Shown: piece by piece, positions 1-11,324 of the stretch
Layout of the letters: every line of letters starts with the position of its first letter
Position numbering within the stretch: position 1 is the stretch's first letter
Origin: Physella acuta
Lineage: Eukaryota > Mollusca > Gastropoda > Physidae
Assembly: GCF_028476545.1 (NCBI RefSeq)
Contig: NW_026733813.1
Location: 1-64,000, forward strand
DNA length: 64,000 nt
Direction: 5' to 3'
Notes under the pieces: model-generated
The model's database searches: none
The model's input: the letters and a program-made list of their open reading frames with translations, nothing else
Told to the model about the DNA's origin: nothing
Translations under genes and position numbers: made by a program

Positions 1-64
1 ACACGCTTCCCGTTTGTTTTATCTCGGATTCGGCGCGATTCATCATCACAGAGAAAGGCTCAAG

Positions 65-230
65 CAGAGTACCGCCCCTCCCCCCCCCCCCCCCCCGAAC
101 GAAATGAAATTTATATAATTTATATAGAAAATATATACTTTTAACAGTGTCCGTCCCCCCCCCCCCCCCCGCCGAAGATTTCAATTGCCCCCCCCCCCCC
201 CCCGGAGAAAAGAGTCTGGAAGAAACACTG
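65..230 (-). mobile_element. MITE family A copy (hAT-like, C/G-rich)
   Basis: Internally shortened copy of a family seen about eight times in this window (labels A, B, C are local). It has a CAGAGT start, an AT-rich core (around 104-144) flanked by long C runs, and the end GTCTGGAAGAAACACTG. Core and right end match the copies at 15794, 26448 and 46694. Flanks (ggctcaag / agctctat) are only a weak 8-bp match. Confidence 0.75.
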
Positions 231-261
231 AGCTCTATTGTCGTTCATCTTTGCGTGTCCA

Positions 262-266
262 GCTCT

Positions 267-361
<95 letters not shown>
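262..361. repeat. (CT)n microsatellite
   Basis: About 100 bases of nearly uninterrupted CT dinucleotides directly after the MITE. Reading frames across it (poly Leu-Ser, or Arg-Glu on the other strand) are artefacts. Confidence 0.97.
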
Positions 362-365
362 TAAT

Positions 366-1512
366 GTCTTCTGACATACTGAATTTTTGAACTCTTCCAT
401 ACTCTTCCATACCTGTTTTAACTTTCTCGTATAAGAAGTATAGAGGAAGTATTGTAATAGTGCAAAAAATCGAAATCGAGATTTTCACAAATCTCGGCGT
501 TTTACACCTACATGAGTCGGAAAAACATAATTTTGTAATTTTGTCGGTATGTCCGTGTTTATGTGTATGTATGTGTCCAGTGGCGTAGGCAGGGGGGGGG
601 GGGTCATAACCCCCCCCCCCCCATAGACCCCTCGGTATATATATAAAAAGTATGAGGGGGGTGCAAATCGAAAGTTTGAGGGGGGGTGCAAATCGAAAGT
701 TTGAGGGGGGGTGCAAATCAAAAGTTTGAGGGGGGGGTGAAAATCGAAAGTTTGTCCCCGGGTAAAAATTGGAACCCCCCCCCCCCCCTTTGAGACGATC
801 CTGTGTGGATGTGTCATTGTGTGTCTATGTGATTGCGAATAAGAGTATCGTTACAGCTGGGTTGATGAAATTTCATATATAAGTATTAGATCTATATCAA
901 ATTTGTAGTTTTTTTAGCGATTTCCGGTAAACGGGTGTAGCTTTTATTCTACTTTTGGTTTTTCAAATGCCTATGTGGTTAATAAATAAACTTTTTACTC
1001 CTCAATTTTAATTGTTAAAGGGACGTAACAGCGTTATGAATTTAAACTTTTAATTTCATCCGCTCTTTGACGAGAAGCAAAAATAAATGAAAAAAACATT
1101 TGGATAATAAAAAAATTATTTTAAAATAGATACTAAGCTGTTTTCAAATAGGTATGAAAATTAATTTAAAAAATGCACTATCTTTATAGCTTAATTTTAA
1201 CAAAATAAAGGGACATAGCTGCGTCTGAAATTTCAATTTTAATTTTCTCAGTTCTTTGATTACACACAAAAGTAAACGATATTAAGATGTGGCTAATAAA
1301 AAATATTCTTTAAAATTTATTTTACAATTTTCAGATAAGTGTAAAATTATACTGTTTCTAAAAAAGAACTAATATATTAGGACGTCATTTGCAAAACTTG
1401 CTAAGTTTAATTTTTGAAAAAAACAATATTTTTCTTTATAGCCTTCAATTTTACGTTCCAAACAATTCGTCATTAACTGAGAACGTGCGATTTTATATTC
1501 GTGTTCCATTTT
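366..1512. other. AT-rich sequence with no gene seen, apart from the MITE at 578
   Basis: No coding frame, RNA gene or clear repeat beyond the MITE. The stretch around 835-960 (agctgggttgatgaaatttc and onwards) looks like decayed interspersed-repeat sequence but could not be classified. Confidence 0.5.
578..807 (+). mobile_element. MITE family B copy (hAT-like)
   Basis: Starts CAGTGGCGTAGGCAGG, then long G and C runs and a short internal tandem repeat of the type GGGGTGCAAATCGAAAGTTTGA. It is the same element, in opposite orientation, as 62509-62835. The right terminus is shortened. The flanks tatgtgtc and gatgtgtc match at 7 of 8 positions, which fits an 8-bp target duplication. Confidence 0.8.
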
Positions 1513-1608
1513 CTAATTCTTTCAAAAATTGTACAATTAATTGTATTACATGTTGTAAGTAGTTAAATAAATCAAATATTTGTTTAAAAAAAAAAAAAAA
1601 AAAAAAAA
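1513..1608 (+). mobile_element. Short poly(A)-tailed retroinsertion
   Basis: An insert of about 96 bases ends with AATAAA at 1566-1571, then about 14 bases, then a run of 24 A. It is flanked by near-identical GTGTTCCATTTT (1501-1512) and GTGTTCCGTTTT (after the A tract), a 12-bp target duplication with one mismatch. These are hallmarks of LINE-mediated retrotransposition of the 3' end of a polyadenylated RNA. The source transcript is not recognised. Confidence 0.7.
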
Positions 1609-1889
1609 AGTGTTCCGTTTTGCCCAAATGACATGTTACTATTACTAAATTAGTTGCTTGGTTTGATTTTCACAAAAATGTGACTTAAGTACTTTTAGCA
1701 CTAGGCTCTTCACTTTCTCTTGCAGTGTTCAAATGTTCTTCTGCTTGCCTCCAAAATCTCCGTTGTGTAGTGTGTCCAGACTGTACTAGACTGCTCTTCT
1801 AAAGTACATATGCCAAACGGTTTATGGAGAAATAATGCGGGAGAGGTAGGACAAAATCTTGGAATTTAAGTAAAATAAACACACACGAA

Positions 1890-1990
1890 AAAACATCCAT
1901 ACAACATATCGTACCACATATCCTACCACATATCCTATCACATATCATACAAAAATATCATACAACATATCATACCACATATCGTACCAC
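1890..1990. repeat. Short tandem repeat of about 11 bp (CATATCNTACCA)
   Basis: Repeated CATATCGTACCA / CATATCCTACCA / CATATCATACAA units, roughly eight copies with substitutions. Confidence 0.7.
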
Positions 1991-2037
1991 ACTGCAGCAT
2001 CGCGTATGTCAGAACATCAGCCCAGTAGACCGATATC

Positions 2038-2191
2038 TGTTTCCTTCAGACATTTTTCCAGGGTTGTACTTTAAACTTCCGGGGGGGGGGGTGGAGGCAG
2101 ATTCATAAAAATAGTTTTTTTTTAAATTTAAATATTACATTCAAGGGTCGGTGAACGTCCTTTCTATTATAAAATGTCTGAAAGAAACACT
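2038..2191 (+). mobile_element. Diverged relative of MITE family A
   Basis: Terminal inverted repeats GTTTCCTTCAGACATTTT and AAAATGTCTGAAAGAAAC enclose a poly-G block and an AT-rich core, the same architecture as family A with a diverged terminus (GTTTCTTCCAGAC in family A). No clear target duplication was found. Confidence 0.55.
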
Positions 2192-3420
2192 ACCTCTAGA
2201 GCAGTACCCTTTCGAAGCATCTGGAACAAAGGAACAATCAGACCTCTTGATGTTGTTTGTTGAAGATATAAACTAAAATCATTTTATGTTGACTTCGTTT
2301 TCAATGATCAAAAGTTGAGGGTTTTTTTTTCCACAAATATATATATTTTGTGTTTTTATTTTACCTTGTATAAAAGCTTAACATTTTTCGTTCCGTATCT
2401 TTTTTAAAGATCTGCCCCCACACCTCCACCCCCCTACGTTCAAATACACAGTCCTACACTGTCTGCCTGAGTTTAAAGAAGAAAAAAAACAGCCCCCCCC
2501 CCCCTTTTTTTTTTAAATAAGAGACAATGCAACTCTTGTGCACTGAAGCACCTCTCGTGACGTCACAACACCGAGGGTTCCCAGAACAATGGGGTGCTGT
2601 ATTTCTTTTCCCCGTCAAACGTTCCTGTTTACTCGGCTCACAGATATACCCAGACCATGTACAGGAGTTCTTTGCCGTTTGGACAAACACTTTCAACAAC
2701 AAAAAAATTTTAAGACTTTTTTATTTTCGGCACCAAGACATCCCAGATCAAGACGCCCCCCCCCCCCTCATCCCGACCCCTAACACCCGCTTATCCCTAC
2801 CCCACTAATACCCACTTCTCCCTACAACCCTCATACCCCTTCCCCCTCCCCCCTCGCACAAGCTTTTCCTTACCCTATTCCATCGACTTTCCCTACCCCA
2901 TTTTTCCTGCTAAACAGATAATTTCATTTACTTGTGAGAAGCGGAAAAAAAAATTAATTTCAGTCTAATTGCGACGAATACCTGAGCTAAAAACTTTAAC
3001 TCACTCTGACGTCATTTCGCCTTTTTATTGAAATATGACGTCACGGCTTGCCGAAGGTTTTTTTTTCAAGCTTCTAGCTGTATTTTTTCAACTATTTTAA
3101 CTACGGTTTATAGTTTTCTTTTTTTAACATCGTTTTTTTTTTACCTAAAGATATGGCGGTGGCTTTCAAGATTAAAAAAAAATGTCTGGGTATTTTTTTA
3201 ATGCGATTTACAGCTTGAGAAATTTAACAGCCACGTGATGGATTTTTATTTTTTGTACATGTAAGAGAAGGAGGTTGATAAGGGAATACGTAGATTCGTT
3301 TCTACACTGGTTTTCGGTAGGTGTGTGGGTTGTTGTTGTTTTGTTTTTTTATGTGTCAAATTAATTTTCTTTTGTGTTGATAAAAAAGGTGACATGTCGG
3401 TCTGTTTAAAAACACAACCG
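2192..3420. other. Non-coding stretch with C/G homopolymers
   Basis: Contains C-rich tracts (2490-2510, 2757-2770, 2800-2860) and AT-rich filler. The short open frames here are low-complexity and have no family resemblance. No RNA gene was seen. Confidence 0.5.
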
Positions 3421-3479
3421 TTGACACCATGTGGTGAAGTGAGATGGATGGAGGTAAGTCCGCTTTTCGCACCCGACGG

Positions 3480-3598
3480 GGCAAGTGAAGTAGAGTTCAC
3501 CTGTGACCTCTGGTGAGTTAGGTACCCATCAGAGCAGGGTGGACTCGGCCGTATATTCGTATACTCCAGACTTTCGGGTTAGCAGTCTAGCTAGATGT
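3480..3598 (-). mobile_element. SINE family 1 fragment
   Basis: Carries the family's shared blocks GAAGTAGAGTTCACCTGT and GTTAGGTACCCATCAGAGC, followed by a decayed tRNA-like head. The same order is seen at 7857-8160, 51815-51985 and 54035-54267. Read on the minus strand the tRNA-like end is the 5' end. Confidence 0.65.
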
Positions 3599-3599
3599 A

Positions 3600-3798
3600 A
3601 TGTAGGCTAGACTTCATATCGTGGTTTGTCTTTCCTTCTCTCCCCCCTAAATTAGTGTTTGGGGGCCCAGACAAAAGTCGTGTTAATTTTAAGTGTTGGG
3701 AGGGATCGAGCCTTATCTGCCAGAGGGTTTGAACTCGAGACTTTTTTTCGAATTTATCAACCATGAGCTTTGCCGACTCGACCATGCTTCCATCACAA
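3600..3798 (-). mobile_element. SINE family 2 copy (tRNA-derived)
   Basis: On the minus strand it begins with a tRNA-like head: an A-box-like segment near 3780, a GAGTTCAAACCC B-box near 3727-3738, and TTGATAA in the anticodon-loop position. The rest matches the neighbouring copy at 3826 and the copy at 42030. It is decayed. Confidence 0.6.
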
Positions 3799-3825
3799 TT
3801 AAGGATTACGTGTAATCTGGTTATG

Positions 3826-4062
3826 CTCCATTGAGGCCATTGACTCCGATTTCAGCCTGCTTTTCTTTTTGGATTTGCTTCCATAGCCTTTGCCCAACCA
3901 AGAACAAACAACAAGGCAGCAGCTGTTTGATTTTGGAGTTGTCTCTCCTAGAAGAGTGGCTGTCCCCAGCTAACGAGCCTCATCATCTGCCGAGGGTTCG
4001 AGACTTTTCGTTTAGCAACCATGAGCTATACCGACTCGACAACGCCGACCCCCTTCAAAGAC
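3826..4062 (-). mobile_element. SINE family 2 copy (tRNA-derived)
   Basis: It shares CAGCCTG, an AACAAACNACAAGGCANCAG block, TTTGATTTTGGAGTT and TCTCTCCTAGA with 42030-42235, in the same order and spacing. The tRNA-like head (minus strand) has a GGTTGCTAAAC anticodon-arm segment and a tRNA B-box-like stretch near 3995. Three SINE pieces lie head to tail between 3480 and 4062. Confidence 0.75.
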
Positions 4063-4361
4063 AAACAATCCTATAAATAAATGTATTCGATAGCATAAAG
4101 TTCAGATATAGAATATTTTATTTGTACAACTAACATCGAATTTGCACAGGTAACTCATTGGCTATGAATTTTACCAGGGCATTGAGTAAAATAAACATGA
4201 AAAACATCTATTACAGCTAATTAGTAATTACGTTTATGTTTGATAACCTTTGGTCTCATAGAAGCTAATTTCACTTGCCACGCTGGATAAATAAAACAGT
4301 CGGTGGGAAAGTGAAATCTTCGAGGCTAATAATAATATGGGAGCCATAAGATAAGGGACGA

Positions 4362-4530
4362 GCATTTCACATACATCCGGCAAGTATTTTACATACATCC
4401 GGCAAGTATTTTACATACATCCGGCAAGTATTTCACATACATCCGGCAAGTATTTCACATACATCCGGAAACTATTTCACATGCATCCGGCAAGCATTTC
4501 AAATACACCGTGCGAGCATTTCCCACACAT
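4362..4530. repeat. 22-bp tandem repeat, about seven units
   Basis: Unit CATACATCCGGCAAGTATTT plus two bases, with increasing decay toward the right end. There are no spacers, so this is not a CRISPR array. Confidence 0.9.
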
Positions 4531-5335
4531 TGGGCCCATACACACGGCTGTTTTTAAAAAATCAAGTTCCCGTTCAGTCTATATAGACAGAAGAAGTAGA
4601 GTTGATCTATTTTATTGACTACGGCATATAAAGAAACTGCATGGTCCCATCCTTTAATTCCCGCTGATCCTTTCCTGGGTGGACTATGGGATATCCTTGA
4701 GACTCGTTTTCGTGAAAGTTAAAGACATCTTAAGGGTTCGGGGGAAGGTAGAGACATCTTAAAGACTCGGGGAAATTAAGAACACCCTAAGGGCATCGTC
4801 TTGGAAACTAAGAAGATGTGAAAGACACATTCTGTGGAGAGTTGAGGACATCATAAGGACCCAATCCCAGTGAATCAACCTACTTACTTTCTGACTAACA
4901 AACTTACATAAAACTAAATACCGCGTCTTTAAAGACCACAACAGAAAGTTTCTATTTTAAAGAGCGCCGTGCAGTTTATGGACGCGATTCGAGTTATTAA
5001 GAAACCCGTGCTTGTTGCATTAGACGCCATACTGGTTGCTAGGGACGCCAGCCAAAAAAAAATAACTGTACAATAATTTCAGACGACAGGGTAATGATCG
5101 CGTTAAGAACAACAGCGTGCTCACACACGTGTGCGCGGCTGGTGCTCCGTGAGCATGCCTAGGTTCTCACGGTCCTACCTGGGGCCCCTACCTGGGCCCC
5201 TACCTGGGCCCCCCTATCTGGGCTCGCTACTAACTGAATTAGGAGAGGCTTAGTGTAAGTGCCGTAGTGGTATGCTCTCTTCACGAATTGGTGAAGTTCC
5301 GCGGAATGTAATGCGGCAGACGGTGCTGGTGCGTC
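4531..5335. other. No gene; small GC-rich tandem repeat at 5176-5225
   Basis: The only structure seen is about four 13-14 bp units of CTACCTGGGCCCC around 5176-5225. The rest is unclassified single-copy-looking DNA. Confidence 0.5.
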
Positions 5336-5339
5336 TTGT

Positions 5340-7325
5340 AAGGTTAGGTGTTGTTGGTCAGTCTGATGGTTAGATGGTGATGGTTAGAGTCTGATGGTTA
5401 GATGGTGATGGTTAGATGGTAATGGTTATATGGTGATGGTTAGAGTGTGATGGTTAGAGTCTGATGGTTAGTGTGAAGGTTAGTGTAATGGTTAGAGTGT
5501 GATGGTCAGAGTGTGATGGTTAGAGTGTGATCGTTAGAGGGATGGTTAGAGTCTAATAGTTAGAGTCTGACGGTTAGAGTGTGATGGTTAGAGTCTGACG
5601 GTTAGAGTGTGATGGTTAGAGTCTGACGGTTAGAGTGTGATGGTTAGAGTCTGACGGTTAGAGTGTGATGGTTAGAGTCTGATGGTTAGAGTGTGATGGT
5701 TAGAGGGATGGTTAGAGTCTAATAGTTAGAGTCTGATGGTTTGAGTGTGATGGTTAGAGGGATGGTTAGAGTCTAATAGTTAGAGTCTGATGGTTAGAGT
5801 GTGATGGTTAGAGTCTGACGGTTAGAGTGTGATGGTTAGAGTCTGATGGTTAGAGTGTGATGGTTAGAGTGTGATGGTTAGAGTCTGATGGTTAGAGTGT
5901 GATGGTAAGAGTCTGATGGTTAGAGTCTGATGGTTAGAGTCTGATGGTTAGAGTCTGATGGTTAGAGTCTGATGGTTAGTGTGATGGTTAGAGTGTGATG
6001 GTTAGATGGTGATGGTTAGAGTCTGATGGTTTGAGTGTGATGGTTAGAGTGTGATGGTTTGAGTGTGATGGTCAGAGTGTGATGGTTAGAGTCTGATGGT
6101 TAGATGGTGATGGTTAGAGTGTGATGGTTAGAGTGTGATGGTTAGATGGTGATGGTTAGATGGTGATGGTTAGAGTGTGATGGTTAGATGGTGATGGTTA
6201 GAGTGTAATGGTTAGAGTCTGATGGTTAGAGTGTGATTGATTAGAGTCTGATGGTTAGATGGTGATGGTTAGAGTCTGATGGTTAGAGTGTGATGGTTAG
6301 AGTCTGATTGTTAGTGTGATGGTTAGAGTGTGATGGTTAGAGTCTGATGGTTAGAGTCTGATGGTTTGAGTCTGATGGTTAGAGTGTGATGGTTAGTGTG
6401 ATGGTTAGAGTGTGATGGTTAGAGTCTGATGGTTAGAGTCTGATGGTTAGTGTGATGGTTAGAGTCTGATGGTTAGTGTGATGGTTAGAGTGTGATGGTT
6501 AGAGTCTGATGGTTAGAGTCTGATGGTTAGTGTGAAAGTTAGTGTGATGGTTAGAGTCTGATGGTTAGAGTCTGATGGTTAGTGTGATGGTTAGAGTCTG
6601 ATGGTTAGTGTGATGGTTAGAGTGTGATGGTTAGAGTGTGATGGTTAGATGGTGATGGTTAGAGTCTGATGGTTTGAGTGTGATGGTTAGAGTCTGATGG
6701 TTAGAGTCTGATGGTTAGAGTGTGATGGTTAGATGGTGATGGTTAGATGGTGATGGTTAGAGTCTGATGGTTTGAGTGTGATGGTTAGAGTGTGATGGTT
6801 TGAGTGTGATGGTTAGAGTGTGATGGTTAGGGTGTGATGGTTAGAGTCTGATGGTTAGAGTCTGATGGTTTGAGTCTGATGGTTTGAGTCGTATGGTTTG
6901 AGTGATGGTTAGAGTCTGATGGTTAGTGTGATGGTTAGTGTGAAGGTTAGTGTGATGGTTTGAGTCTGATGGTTAGAGTCTGATGGTTAGTGTGATGGTT
7001 AGTGTGAAGGTTAGTGTGATGGTTTGAGTCGTATGGTTAGAGTCTAATGGTTAGAGTGTGATGGTTAGAGTCTGATGGTTTGAGTGTGATGGTTAGAGTC
7101 TGATGGTTATTGTGATGGTTAGAGTGTGATGGTTTGAGTGTGAGGGTTAGAGTCTGATGGTTAGGGTGTGATGGTTAGAGTCTGATGGTTAGAGTCTGAT
7201 GGTTTGAGTCTGATGGTTTGAGTGATGGTTAGAGTCTGATGGTTAGTGTGATGGTTAGTGTGAAGGTTAGTGTGATGGTTTGAGTCTGATGGTTAGAGTC
7301 TGATGGTTTGAGTGGTGGTTAGAGT
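5340..7325. repeat. 2-kb minisatellite of 14-bp units (GATGGTTAGAGTST)
   Basis: About 140 units of TGATGGTTAGAGTC/TGATGGTTAGAGTG, with 12-bp (GATGGTTAGTGT) and 9-10 bp variants interleaved in higher-order blocks. GGTTAG recurs throughout but never as runs of TTAGGG. No coding potential. Confidence 0.97.
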
Positions 7326-7856
7326 GCGATAGAATGCAAATAATTAGACAAAATGTGCGCGGCTAATTAGACATTAGATGCGCTAATAAAAACACAAAAT
7401 GCGTAGGATAGTAAAACAATAGGAGCAGACATAATAAAACAAAGATAGCGGATGGTAAAATAATAAGTGCAAATATAATTTTTTGGAATAGCAAGACAAA
7501 AGTTGTGCGAATATCAAGGCAAAACATGCGTACATAGTAAGTCAAAAGGTAGATGAATAATACAACAACAGGTGTGGGAATAATTAGGCAACAGGTGAGC
7601 GTATAATTAGACAACTTTCACGTGGATTATGTTTAGATAATCACAAAAGAGGAAGGAAAGAAAGCTGATAATACCCCCCAGACAAATAAACAAAACATAC
7701 TACAATGATGAGTTGTCAGGAATATACAACATCAAAACTTAATTAGTTTATAAATAACACAAACGCACGATTTTCGTTTACACTGAAACAGACACGATGC
7801 TATTTTTAGCCCCTCTAAAAAACCCAAGATGTAAATAATACATGTCTTTGTCTGAT
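7326..7856. other. AT-rich, no gene seen
   Basis: A loose repetition of ANTANTNAGACAAAANNTGCG phrases (7340-7620) looks like an old degenerate tandem array. Nothing else was recognised. Confidence 0.4.
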
Positions 7857-8158
7857 TCGGAATTTAAATTACGCTCAATCATCAACTCTTCACATCCGGG
7901 CTCAAGTCACAAAGAGGCTGATGAAGTAGAGTTCATCTGTTTCAATGACCACGGCATACAGGGGGTATTGTTGTCAGCAATATGCCCAGCAAACTTTGTT
8001 TAAAAGTTTCTCTAACATGAGTCAGGTACTCATCAGAGCTGGGTGAAGTCAGGGACTCTTACATACTCCAGCCTGGGATACGAACTCAAAACTTTCAAGT
8101 TAGCAGTTGCGAACTCTACCATCCGACCACGCCGTCCAAAACACCATGGTGCTATGTA
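7857..8158 (-). mobile_element. SINE family 1 copy with long target duplication
   Basis: On the minus strand a tRNA-like head (GGACGGCGTGGTCGGATGG, B-box GAGTTCGTATCCC near 8084) is followed by the family body, including the reverse complement of CAGAGCTGGGTGAAGTCAGG and GAAGTAGAGTTCATCTGT. Similar sequence starting AGATGTAAATAATA lies on both sides (7829 and 8163), which suggests a target duplication of up to about 28 bp with some mismatches. Confidence 0.75.
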
Positions 8159-8184
8159 ACGAGATGTAAATAATAAACATCTTT

Positions 8185-8189
<5 letters not shown>

Positions 8190-8278
<89 letters not shown>

Positions 8279-8335
8279 CCTATATATATTTATAAATACA
8301 TATATATGAGTATATATATATATATTCTGTTATAT
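8190..8335. repeat. (TA)n microsatellite
   Basis: Nearly pure TA dinucleotides with a few interruptions (ACATATATATACA, AGGCCTA). Confidence 0.97.
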
Positions 8336-8960
8336 GTGTTACATTTATAAAACACCATTTCAAACATAAATTTTGTAAGCTGTTTTTATTACTTTAAAAA
8401 AAAATTAAAAGTTTGTGAAGATGTTTATTAAAGCAAAGTAAAACTACCCTCAAAATTCTGTAAAACTGTTTTAACTTTTTTTTTTCTTGAATACTAACAT
8501 TTTGTTTTTTCTTTATTAACCAAATTTTCTAATCTTAACTGTGTTTTGATTACAAGTGAATATTAAAAAAAATAACTTGAAACCTGTTTAACAGGTAAAT
8601 TTCTCCTTCAGCTCTCAAGAAAGAAAGTGGTTCTAAGCATCAAAGTCGCATTGCCAACCCTCCCCCCCCCCCTTTCTCCTCCCCGCTCCCCATCCAGCAA
8701 GCTAATATTAAGATAAGTGGAAATAAGCGAGTAAATATCTAGATAGATTCGCGTCAAGGCATTTTCAAAATTTAAAAAAAAATCTTCAAACCTGGAAATA
8801 AAAATACCCTTTAGCTATTTTTATCGAAGGTGCAACTTCGGGATTTCCCGATACATCGTTTTCACTAAGTAACCCCCAGCTAGTGTTTCAAGTATAAAGT
8901 TATAAATAAAGAAAATAATTACGTCATTTTTGTGCTAAAATATCTGCTAGAACAGTATAA
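8336..8960. other. AT-rich, no gene seen
   Basis: Poly-A/T stretches and one C-run at 8662-8671. No convincing open frame or RNA. Confidence 0.5.
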
Positions 8961-8964
8961 AATT

Positions 8965-9475
8965 ACAAAGTCGCGTTGCACCTTAAAACTACTAGTCCCA
9001 AGTACATACAGAGAATTTCGTGTTGCACCTTAAAACTAGCAGTCCAGAGACCAGAGTACATAAAGAGAAAGTCGTGTTGCACCTAATAATAGCAGTACTA
9101 AGTACAGGCCATCCCAGTGTTTGTAAAAACAAATGTGGTTCTTGTCCCGAGATTTAGGAAATCTAATTTTAGAATTTTTGTGAAACAGGTTACAAGGTGT
9201 GAGCTCCATCAAGAGCCAAACAAAAAGCAGATATTTTAACAAAGTCAAACAGAAAGTAGATGTTTTAACTAAGTCAAACACAAAGCAGATATTTTAACTA
9301 AGTCACAGCAAGCAGATATTTTAACTAAGTCAAACATAAAGCAGATATTTTAACTAAGTCACAGCAAGCAGATATTTTAACTAAGTCAAACATAAAGCAG
9401 ATATTTTAACTAAGTCAAACAGAAAGCAGATATTTTAATTAATTCAAACAGAAAGTAGATATATTTTAGCTTTTG
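8965..9475. repeat. Two adjacent short tandem arrays
   Basis: First array: about three units of GTCGTGTTGCACCTTAAAAC plus ANNAGCAGTCC (8965-9105). Second array: about eight units of roughly 31 bp, AGCAGATATTTTAACTAAGT plus CAAACANAA (9225-9470). Confidence 0.85.
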
Positions 9476-9535
9476 ATTAATAAAAACATAGTTATCTAAT
9501 TACCACTGCATTTACACACGTATACACACCTTTAT

Positions 9536-9770
<235 letters not shown>

Positions 9771-9842
9771 ATGTCCATGTATATATGCATTCTGTATATT
9801 CTGTGTATGTGTGTGCCAGTGTATGTGAGTTTGTGTTTATAA

Positions 9843-10300
9843 ATCATACACGTATCGAACTATCTTTTTATCTCAGTATTTGATTACACTAATTACCAAT
9901 TAACCCCATATTCCCCACGAGCCCCCGCTCTGGTTCCTCCACTGCCGGATGTGAACCCCCTTGGTGTAACTCTCAATGTCTGAACAATGTTTCCGACGTC
10001 ATACCAAGAACAGCTGTATAGAGTAGACCATCCCACGTTCTTAAAGTAGTGCCACCCATTAGCCAAAGGGGGGAAGGGAAGGGGGGTCTGGTAGAGATTG
10101 TTCGTGTTTTATCGATAATTGGTTATCTGAAAGGTGTTAATGAGACGCTAAGGTGTAGCCGCGGAGTTTTATTAATGGCGTCGAGTTTTGTTGTAAAGTT
10201 TGTTTACCTGTTTATACTGAGATATTTTTATTTTATTGTTTTTGGGAAGGAAGTTTGTATTTGTGCTTGGGATGTTTGCAGCGGGGGCACATTGAGAAAC
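9843..10300. other. No recognised feature
   Basis: Single-copy-looking sequence with a G-rich patch at 10066-10090. No supported gene. Confidence 0.4.
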
Positions 10301-10311
10301 GAGGTGCATAA

Positions 10312-10432
10312 ATGGTTGAAAAAGGTAGATGTAGGTAGATGGATTGAAAAAGGTGGATGTAGGTTGATGGATTGAAAAAGGTGGATGTAGGTTGATGGAT
10401 GTAAGAAGGTGGATGTAGGTCGATGGATGTTT
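10312..10432. repeat. Minisatellite (GGTGGATGTAGGTYGATGGA), about four units
   Basis: Units of about 31 bp (GGATTGAAAAAGGTGGATG plus TAGGTTGAT). It is the reverse complement of the array at 13080-13290, so the two form an inverted pair about 2.8 kb apart. Confidence 0.85.
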
Positions 10433-10439
10433 ACAGCGT

Positions 10440-11300
10440 GGATATAGTGTGGAGTGGGCGGACGTTTGTTGTGAACCCTCGGCCCCCCCCCCCCCCGCCC
10501 CCACCCCCACCCCACACACACACACATACAGAAACACAAAAGTTCACTTAATAAGCAGAAAGAAAGAAAAACTTGCTCACCCTAAAAGATATCTATTAGT
10601 GCATTTAAGGAACGAATCCACCACCACCACCCTCACTCGCCCCCTCCCCCTGCCCACCCTTTCACGCCAGTGTAATCTTGATACTGGCTGTAAGCGATAA
10701 AAAGTTTCAACTGGGTCAGTGCTGTAACGAGTTGATTTATTGGTGTTGTTAGTTGTTGCTTTTCCTCAAGATATCGGTGTGAGGGTATGGATTAGATAAC
10801 GAACAGTACTATGGTTACGGCTAGGTGAAAGATCAGCTCTGGAATTATGACGAGAGCTATGATAGATAAAAGAGAACTAGGATTAGGACTAGGGTTAAGT
10901 TTATGTTTAAGTCTGACGAATATTCGAGACAGAGTGGCAAAAAATACTAAATAAAACACCTATTGCATTTTTATTTATCTAAAGCTTTTATTTAACTTGC
11001 TTCATTTATATTTTTTGATCGAAACGGGCGAGTGTCATTTCGAGCACTTATAACTTACCGTTTCGTTTCTAAGTTGGCACGTGGTTCAAGACTCGATGAC
11101 AATGCAATCTGACATCAAATCTGTTTTAATACGTTTATTTTTGTTGCAACATAACAACATTCATTTTTTTATTAAAAGTATCATCGAAAAATTTAAATTT
11201 TAAGAAAAACGTACCGGAATGCCAGTGGCACTTTACAGAAGGAACCGCTGACTACAATTTATGATACGTTGTATTCACCATCCTACGAGTTCATCAGTAC
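10440..11300. other. No gene seen
   Basis: A C-rich/CA tract (10485-10530) followed by unclassified DNA. No supported coding exon. Confidence 0.4.
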
Positions 11301-11324
11301 AATATGATATCATTCTTCTTTACT

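Noticed and set aside
141-817. Arg-Glu-rich and Pro/His-rich minus-strand frames
   Set aside because: Translation of the CT microsatellite and the C/G-rich MITEs.
4362-4530. CRISPR-like repeat array
   Set aside because: Units are directly adjacent with no spacers, in a eukaryotic setting.
5340-7325. Telomere-like or interstitial telomeric repeat
   Set aside because: GGTTAG recurs but TTAGGG never occurs in tandem, and the unit is 12-14 bp.
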